9,131 bases of DNA from an uncultured Lachnospiraceae bacterium. GTDB taxonomy: Bacteria; Bacillota; Clostridia; Lachnospirales; Lachnospiraceae. A program made the translations under genes and the position numbers. Position 1 is the stretch's first letter; each line of letters starts with the position of its first letter. The notes beneath the pieces were generated by a model. That model did no database searches. It saw only the letters and a list, made by a program, of their open reading frames with translations, and was not told the DNA's origin. Below are positions 4,535 to 9,131 of the stretch, one piece after another. Where the stretch lies: positions 10,890 through 20,020 of the forward strand of contig CAJUQZ010000079.1 of NCBI GenBank assembly GCA_910588755.1, given 5' to 3'.

Positions 4535-5713
4535 TTAATCCTTCGAGCCGGCAACCCAGTTTAAGCCCCAGCCAAAAGCCTTGTCCAGCTCTCGGTGTCC
4601 TCTCACAAACTGGACAACCTTTTCCATCGACAGCGACTTTCCGTCCCTGTTTTCTAAAAGTGCAATCCCGCACATTCCCAGATTTGAACCATACTCGTCC
4701 ATCTTGACAATAATATCCCTGCTCCCAGGGCATTTCACGGTCACGATTCCCTTCGCTTCGCGCCAATTGGCTGCACCCTCATAGATAAAGGTGTATACCA
4801 AAATTCTTTTGATCTGTGGTATCATGGCGCTATTCACCCGCAGGTTCTCCCCACTGGTCGATAACCCGGTCCTGTCATCTCCATCAAGAGCTATGTATGG
4901 CGGGTTTGTGAGGCTGCCAAACGCGTTCCCCAAAGCCTGCACACAACCCTTTCTGCCGTCAGCAAGCTCAAACAAGCACCCTAGATCTAGATCGATTCCT
5001 TTTGACCGCCCGAAAAAACCGCGTTTTTCCGGCTGGCTCCAGTTGAGATTGATCAGGATTTCCCCACTGCCCTTTGAAAGACTTACCTTCTGGCCTTTTT
5101 CGAGTACAATTGCGCCGCGGTCTGGATCCTTGATCTCTGTATTCACACCATAATTCTCGCACAGGGCTTTAAGTCCGCCCTGAAACCCACTGCCCACGGC
5201 ATTGAACTTCCACTCGCCCTTGTATCTGTATATCTCACCGACAACCACTGAAGCTTCTATGGAAAAGTCCTCACCGAGGTCATACCGAAGCAGCTCGCTG
5301 TCTGTCGTACTATCAACAATTCGTATAAATGCATTGCTCACCTGACCGAAATTCTGGTTCCGCCTATCCGCATCATAGATTGTAACGGCCACAGCGATTC
5401 TCTCGATATCCTGTGGAACCTGGCTTAAATCAACATAGATCTGTTCGTCATCGCCATCGCTGCCGCCAGTTAAGTTGTCCCCCATATGCTCAATGCATTT
5501 CGAGGGGTGCCGCAGATTACCATAATAAATAAAATCTGTGTTTGCACTGACCTTACCGTCTGCCTTTAACAAAAAAGCTGTCGCGTCAAGGTCAAAATCT
5601 GTGCCGCCGCCATACTTATTGGTATCCCAGCCTAGTCCAATCAACATTTTGCTTAAACCGGGATTCCCCTTTGTCAGGTCAACCTTCTGACCCTTCTGTA
5701 ATGATATTGCCAT
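4535..5713 (-). CDS. TerD-domain stress/tellurite-resistance protein, TerA-like two-domain form (392 aa)
   Basis: The first domain (about 1-190) is a typical TerD fold: MAISLQKGQKVDLTK, GLGWDTNKYGGGTDFDLDATAFLL (27-49) and GGSDGDDEQIYVDL (83-96). Its acidic clusters form the calcium sites known from TerD proteins. A second, diverged copy starts at about 200 (AIVLEKGQKVSLSKG), with GIDLDLGCLFEL (239-250) and ALDGDDRTG (275-283), and ends in a tail with RELDKAFGWGLNW. Length and layout fit TerA-type proteins rather than single-domain TerD of about 190 residues. The family is linked to resistance to tellurite, phage and other envelope stress; the molecular role is not settled. It should be cytosolic. 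The start at 5713 is set by AAGGAGAG upstream and the standard MAISLQKG N-terminus; a reading from 5839 overlaps the preceding gene. No terB, terC or terZ is in the window. Confidence 0.88.
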   Translation of the reverse strand: MAISLQKGQKVDLTKGNPGLSKMLIGLGWDTNKYGGGTDFDLDATAFLLKADGKVSANTDFIYYGNLRHPSKCIEHMGDNLTGGSDGDDEQIYVDLSQVPQDIERIAVAVTIYDADRRNQNFGQVSNAFIRIVDSTTDSELLRYDLGEDFSIEASVVVGEIYRYKGEWKFNAVGSGFQGGLKALCENYGVNTEIKDPDRGAIVLEKGQKVSLSKGSGEILINLNWSQPEKRGFFGRSKGIDLDLGCLFELADGRKGCVQALGNAFGSLTNPPYIALDGDDRTGLSTSGENLRVNSAMIPQIKRILVYTFIYEGAANWREAKGIVTVKCPGSRDIIVKMDEYGSNLGMCGIALLENRDGKSLSMEKVVQFVRGHRELDKAFGWGLNWVAGSKD

Positions 5714-5754
5714 CGCTTGTCTCTCCTTTCGCTTTGTGTGCTGGTAACTACAAA

Positions 5755-5779
5755 AACAGCTCTTTCTTGTTATGCTGTT
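5755..5779 (-). terminator. Possible weak hairpin between coiled-coil and TerA-like genes
   Basis: AACAGC (5755-5760) and GCTGTT (5774-5779) form a 6-bp stem around a 13-base loop, overlapping the stop codon of the upstream gene. On the minus strand TTT then G follows, extending the T-run of the stem. It is weak and may only attenuate readthrough into the gene at 4535-5713, for which no separate clear promoter is seen. Confidence 0.3.
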
Positions 5780-6050
5780 ATACAAATGCACCCTTTTCAA
5801 GCCACGTCCGGTTTTCAACACTTGTTCCCAGCGCATCAAGCGCTACATTGTAGGTATCGGATATTTTTCGGTTGATCATGATAATTTCTTTCCGAATCTC
5901 CAATTCTTCTAATGATAATTTGTCAAGCTTTTTTTTCATATCTTGTATTTCAGATTTTATACCCTGTATTTCGCTCTTCATTCCCTGCATGTCAGATTTC
6001 ACACCTTGTATTTCAGATAAAATCAGGTCAAGCTTTTCGCTGTCTGTCAT
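5778..6050 (-). CDS. Small coiled-coil protein, unknown function (90 aa)
   Basis: The product opens MTDSEKLDLILSEI. It then carries four consecutive seven-residue units at 13-40 of the form (E/D)-(I/M)-Q-(G/D)-x-K-(S/K), a regular heptad pattern with hydrophobic residues at fixed positions, as in a parallel coiled coil. A second helix (LSLEELEIRKEIIMINRKISD) and a short C-terminal segment follow. There is no signal peptide or membrane span. Proteins of this pattern are common in Lachnospiraceae genomes, but I know of no function. The start has AAAGGGTGG before it and a promoter about 60 bases upstream. The gene ends 64 bases before the TerA-like gene on the same strand, so co-transcription is plausible. 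Confidence 0.75.
   Translation of the reverse strand: MTDSEKLDLILSEIQGVKSDMQGMKSEIQGIKSEIQDMKKKLDKLSLEELEIRKEIIMINRKISDTYNVALDALGTSVENRTWLEKGAFV
5931..6014. repeat. Four in-frame 21-bp units coding for heptads
   Basis: The four units encode residues 13-40 of the coiled-coil protein. They are similar but not identical at the DNA level, so they look like an older expansion kept by selection on the heptad. Copy number may vary between strains. Confidence 0.6.
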
Positions 6051-6108
6051 TTATACCACCCTTTCGCAGTAATTTTCTTATTTGCCCTGCTTTTCTGTAT
6101 CTGATGTA

Positions 6109-6137
6109 AGTATAGCATAATTCATGTATAAAGTCTA
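6109..6137 (-). promoter_or_regulatory. Promoter of the coiled-coil gene, TAGACT-N17-TATACT with TG
   Basis: On the minus strand TAGACT (6137-6132) is followed after 17 bases by TATACT (6114-6109), with TGC directly before the -10. Start near 6102, about 50 bases before the ATG at 6050. Confidence 0.6.
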
Positions 6138-6146
6138 TTGAATTAT
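6117..6146. promoter_or_regulatory. Inverted repeat over the -35 region, possible operator
   Basis: ATAATTCA (6117-6124) and TGAATTAT (6139-6146) are exact inverted copies with 14 bases between them. Arm centres are 22 bases apart, about two helical turns. They bracket the -35 box of the promoter at 6109-6137. The palindrome TGATATCA (6151-6158) lies just upstream. Confidence 0.4.
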
Positions 6147-6170
6147 CAAATGATATCAGGTAACGGATCC

Positions 6171-7427
6171 TTACTCTGATAACGTAGCCGTCACAACCAT
6201 CACAGGTCTTGGATAATTCATCTCAGGCAGTGTGTTTCCATAACTGTCCTCTGTCAGATAAATACTAGATAACCCGCACCAGCCATCTCCTGTCTTGCCT
6301 TTGTCTAAGTTTTTTATTTCTATACAGTGACGCGTTTTTTTCAAATCAGGTGGTGTATCACTGCTGTTTTCCCAATAGGTAATACCCTCTGCAAGCTCAG
6401 GCCAGTCTTCCAGTAAGGATTGCTGTTCTTCCAGTTCTGCATTGAACTGAGTATGCTGTTCCATTGTACGCTGATGCACCAGCTGGCCAGTTTTTTGTAT
6501 ATCCATATAACCTTTTTCTACCAACATTGCCTGCACACTGGAGTTTCCAATTAACTCAACAGGAAACCATGTATTCATATTTGATTCATGATAACACGCA
6601 TTGTATTCATAGGCTACCGTATAAACCTTTACATTTTGAAATGTAAGTTCAATCGGATTGGATTCCCCTTTGGAGTGTACTGCCATCACATATGGGGACA
6701 CATAATTTTTCAACTCACAGTTTCTCATTCGGACTTTTGATGCACCAGACTCTAGTATGTTATTATGTATAAAAAGGCAACCACTTCTGCCAGAAATCAG
6801 TTCACAGTCCTCTATTGAAATCTCTGTCCCGCTCCAGCATCCGATTCCAACACAATAATTATTGGAGGAAATGATTCTGCAATTCTCCACACTAAGTGAC
6901 TTTCCTTTAGAATATGCGTGGTCCACATGAATCACATATCCGGAAAACTGGTCCTGCCATGTATCAACCAGCATTGAAGGATTGCTGTCAAAAGTTCCTT
7001 CTTCATTTGTCCCAGAAATATTCCGCTGTTTTTCTCTTGATCCTGTCCCGCAGATAGTCAAACCGTAAACCCTGCCAGCAGCAATTGTAAGCGGAATATT
7101 ATGATAATTGTCCGTGTTCGCTGTCAGAATGCAGTCTTCTTTGCTCAGTCCCAGCAGATTGACTGTTTTGTTCTCTATGATGACATTCTCCTCGTAGGTG
7201 CCAGGATAAATCAGGAGCGTATCCCCTGACTCCACGCTGTCAACCCCCTCCTGAATTGACACAAAATCTCCTGTTCCATCAGGCTTGACCTCATATACAT
7301 TTCCTTCCTGTGCAACCTCCGCCAGAACGTCAGCTGCCTCTCTGGCATACACTGTAGTTTGTTGCAGCAAAAATACAGCTGAAAGTGATGCCAGAACCAA
7401 CATGGCTCTCCTTTTCAAATTATCCAT
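6171..7427 (-). CDS. Secreted right-handed beta-helix (pectin-lyase-fold) protein (418 aa)
   Basis: The N-terminus MDNLKRRAMLVLASLSAVFLL is a signal peptide with cleavage likely after VYA at residue 28, so the protein is exported. EVKPDGTGDFVSIQEGVDSVESGDTLLIYPGTYEENVII at about 46-84 is the entry turn of pectinesterase-like and other parallel beta-helix proteins. Repeated strands follow (VYGLTICGTG, LSVENCRIISS, ISIEDCELISG, VRMRNCELKN, LTFQNVKVYTV). I see no complete catalytic set of a pectinesterase or lyase, and no sortase or S-layer anchor, so the substrate is unknown; glycan binding or cleavage is only a possibility. The start at 7427 is preferred: an ATG at 7439 abuts AGGAGG with no spacing, while 7427 gives a clean signal peptide, with AAAGGG three bases and AGGAGG twelve bases before it. 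No terminator is evident after the stop, so transcripts may run into the coiled-coil gene. Confidence 0.8.
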   Translation of the reverse strand: MDNLKRRAMLVLASLSAVFLLQQTTVYAREAADVLAEVAQEGNVYEVKPDGTGDFVSIQEGVDSVESGDTLLIYPGTYEENVIIENKTVNLLGLSKEDCILTANTDNYHNIPLTIAAGRVYGLTICGTGSREKQRNISGTNEEGTFDSNPSMLVDTWQDQFSGYVIHVDHAYSKGKSLSVENCRIISSNNYCVGIGCWSGTEISIEDCELISGRSGCLFIHNNILESGASKVRMRNCELKNYVSPYVMAVHSKGESNPIELTFQNVKVYTVAYEYNACYHESNMNTWFPVELIGNSSVQAMLVEKGYMDIQKTGQLVHQRTMEQHTQFNAELEEQQSLLEDWPELAEGITYWENSSDTPPDLKKTRHCIEIKNLDKGKTGDGWCGLSSIYLTEDSYGNTLPEMNYPRPVMVVTATLSE

Positions 7428-7516
7428 GTTCCCTTTCATCCTCCTATTCAGAAAATAAGATTTCCTTAACCCCGTCAACCTATGCTGACATATTTCCTTT
7501 GATTGCCAGTATGCAT

Positions 7517-7558
7517 AAAAAGAAACACTAAAAAGTATCCTGCCTTTTCAGTGTTTCT
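7517..7558 (-). terminator. Intrinsic terminator of the membrane-anchored protein gene
   Basis: AGAAACACT (7521-7529) and AGTGTTTCT (7550-7558) form a perfect 9-bp stem, extended inward by AAAAG/CTTTT pairing across a short loop. On the minus strand a T-run (TTTTT, ending at 7517) follows directly. It lies 18 bases past the stop codon at 7576, the expected place. Confidence 0.85.
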
Positions 7559-7575
7559 CTGTACAACTTGCTATA

Positions 7576-9131
7576 TCAATATAAGTAATACATAAGCCAG
7601 TCCAGATCCTTGTCATATATCTTATCCTGAATATCCTCTGCAAGATCCATATAATCATCTTCGTCCGCCTTGCCAAGATCAAATTCCTTACCGTCAAGCT
7701 TCTCTATCTTTGCTCCCTTTTTGACGGTAATATCAAGTTCTGGTGCTATACTATAATAGTACGATCCAATTTCACTGATCTTAAAATTCACCTCAGAACC
7801 AGAGCTGGTCACCTTACCCTTGACAGACGCATCATCTATGATGACTTCAAACTTACCATTATCATAATTGTATTCCAGACTTGCAAGCTGCTGCTTATAG
7901 GAACCGCTCCTCTCTTCCAGTTTAAACACTTCCTTTGAGCCGTCGTCACTGCCTGTCAGCCTGTATCTTTCGTCATCTACTTTCAGCGTCATATTCTGCA
8001 TTCTGTAATCGCCGCCCTCGAAGCAAAGCTCCGCCTCTGCATCCTCCTCGGGTGTCCGAAGCACAATTCCTGCAAGCTTATTCTTATAGAGATAAAAAGA
8101 TAATTCAATATCTTCCATATCCTCCAGTTCTTCTCGAAGCTCATCAAATGCATCAGCTACGGTTTCTTTCCAGTCAGCAGAAGGCGAATAGATATCCATA
8201 TCTGCTACAAGCATTGTCTGAAACAGCGAAGCGTACTTGTCGCCAACAAGCGTCTCTATCTGATCCACCACATGAATCATATTCCTATCTGTAAGCACTG
8301 CCGTATATCCCTTGCAGTCCACATCCTTATCATCAATTGTAAACTCTTCTTTGTCTGCGTTGACAAACGAAATGCTTTTTAACTCATCTGTGTAAACCTT
8401 GAATACATCCGCATAAAATTTCTTTATATCCGTCTTCTGTTCCGTCAATGATTTCAGCGTGGTATTGATCTGTTCAATTGTTTCTTCGTCCACCTCATCT
8501 GCGAGATATCCTGTGATGTCCTTGTTGTAATCATAGACAAACAGATAACTAGACAGCTGCGGCATCTGAAGCTTAACACATTTTGTATCGATCCCTGCAA
8601 TCATCTCAAGCTTTGATCCGTCCTGGCTCATCTGAAAGGAAAGCTGTTTTTCCCTTCCACCATTACGCAGTTCACCATCAAACTTCACATCACTTAAATC
8701 ACCAGAAAGCGCGATTGTATACTTTTCCTGTGCCAGTACACTGAATGTATTCTCAAATGCTTCCACAAAATGAGGTCTGTCCTTAAAAGTATTTGCTGCC
8801 GCCATCATAACTTTTCCAGCCTTGCCCATAAACAGGCCCGATGAGATTGCAGCAACTACGAGGATAACCACCAGTATTGCAGCAACCCCGCCGATTATGA
8901 CTGGCATTTTGATCTTCCGCTCTTTTTTCTTTTTACCATTCAAAGCATCCTGAATTGGTCTCCCTGTCATCGGGTCAAAACCGCCTGTTGGCTGTGCTGG
9001 CTGCGGCTGATTCAGCGGCTTTCCTGTCATCGGATCAAAACCGCCTGTTGGCTGTACGGATGTCGGTTGCGGCTCAGATGGCTGATTCAGCGGCTTTCCT
9101 GTCATCGGGTCAAAACCGCCTGTTGGCTGTG
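7576..9131 (-). CDS. Membrane-anchored protein with Pro/Gly-rich repeat N-terminus, 5' end outside window
   Basis: The readable part has 517 residues and starts within a repeat region on the cytoplasmic side. Three copies of QPTGGFDPMTG(K/R)P(L/I) are followed by a basic stretch (NGKKKKERKIK) and one membrane segment (VIIGGVAAILVVILVVAAISSGLF, about 70-95). About 420 external residues follow, acidic and rich in beta-forming segments (YTIALSGDLSDVKFDGEL, FEVIIDDASVKGKVTSSGSEVNFKI). The layout, a polar repeat tail then one membrane span then a large outer domain, is common in Clostridia proteins that begin with a zinc ribbon; if one exists here it lies beyond the window. I do not recognise the outer domain and assign no function. 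The frame stays open to the window edge, so the ATG in the last repeat is not the start. The gene ends in a strong terminator, so the beta-helix gene next to it is a separate unit. Confidence 0.8.
   Translation of the reverse strand, partial: QPTGGFDPMTGKPLNQPSEPQPTSVQPTGGFDPMTGKPLNQPQPAQPTGGFDPMTGRPIQDALNGKKKKERKIKMPVIIGGVAAILVVILVVAAISSGLFMGKAGKVMMAAANTFKDRPHFVEAFENTFSVLAQEKYTIALSGDLSDVKFDGELRNGGREKQLSFQMSQDGSKLEMIAGIDTKCVKLQMPQLSSYLFVYDYNKDITGYLADEVDEETIEQINTTLKSLTEQKTDIKKFYADVFKVYTDELKSISFVNADKEEFTIDDKDVDCKGYTAVLTDRNMIHVVDQIETLVGDKYASLFQTMLVADMDIYSPSADWKETVADAFDELREELEDMEDIELSFYLYKNKLAGIVLRTPEEDAEAELCFEGGDYRMQNMTLKVDDERYRLTGSDDGSKEVFKLEERSGSYKQQLASLEYNYDNGKFEVIIDDASVKGKVTSSGSEVNFKISEIGSYYYSIAPELDITVKKGAKIEKLDGKEFDLGKADEDDYMDLAEDIQDKIYDKDLDWLMYYLY
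8961..9130. repeat. Three near-identical 35-bp repeats within the coding region
   Basis: Copies at 8961-8995, 9021-9055 and 9096-9130 share the core CCTGTCATCGGRTCAAAACC and continue CGCCTGTTGGCTGT. Spacing is 60 and 75 bases, multiples of three, so the reading frame is kept. The near identity suggests recent expansion by slippage or recombination; more copies probably lie past the window edge. Confidence 0.85.

Noticed and set aside
4500..4766. 88-aa minus-strand open frame
   Set aside because: It is an out-of-frame shadow within the 3' end of the TerA-like gene.
5714..5839. N-terminal extension of the TerA-like protein
   Set aside because: It would overlap the coiled-coil gene and adds basic, unrelated sequence; a good ribosome site precedes the ATG at 5713.
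7440..7500. Promoter TTGACG before the beta-helix gene
   Set aside because: A -35-like TTGACG is present on the minus strand, but the only -10 candidates have wrong spacing or poor sequence, so it was not called.

Overview
The window looks like chromosomal DNA of a low-to-mid GC Clostridia, most likely a Lachnospiraceae-type gut Firmicute. This is inferred from strong AGGAGG-type ribosome sites, the sigma-factor subtype (MEDNEIIELYWQRS-like start with a DAEECVNDT core), TTGACA/TATAAT-type promoters and the coiled-coil and membrane-anchored small-protein families. No rRNA, tRNA, CRISPR, transposase or phage gene was seen. Seven of the nine protein genes are complete. The first and last run off the window. 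Only the 90-residue gene at 627-899 is on the + strand.

Layout. 1-381 (-): 5' part of an RNA polymerase sigma-70/ECF-like factor. 382-626: divergent regulatory region with two back-to-back promoters, a tandem 13-bp repeat, a dyad at the rightward start site and a terminator-like hairpin in the leftward leader. 627-899 (+): small unknown protein. 900-969: short convergent gap with nested GC-rich dyads. 970-3591 (-): tightly packed three-gene operon of two ArsA/Get3-family ATPases with an 83-residue unknown protein between them. 3592-3886: AT-rich region with a five-unit 16-bp tandem array. 3887-4396 (-): MarR-family regulator, with a good promoter carrying two inverted copies of a 20-bp box. 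4535-5713 (-): two-domain TerD/TerA-type stress protein. 5778-6050 (-): small coiled-coil protein with its own promoter. 6171-7427 (-): secreted beta-helix protein. 7576-9131 (-): membrane-anchored protein with N-terminal QPTGGFDPMTG repeats, incomplete.

How the genes may work together. The MarR regulator probably represses itself through the paired boxes around its -10 element. A related box lies at the edge of the repeat array in front of the ArsA operon, so the regulator plausibly controls that operon too. The ATPases keep the nucleotide-binding motifs and a C-terminal HSP20-like domain. They lack the CxxC of Get3 and have no arsenite pump or ArsD/ArsR beside them, so protein targeting or chaperoning is more likely than arsenic export. 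The ATPase / small protein / ATPase module under MarR control is the most interesting candidate for an undescribed system here. The TerA-like protein stands without the other ter genes within the window. All functional links between neighbours are inference.
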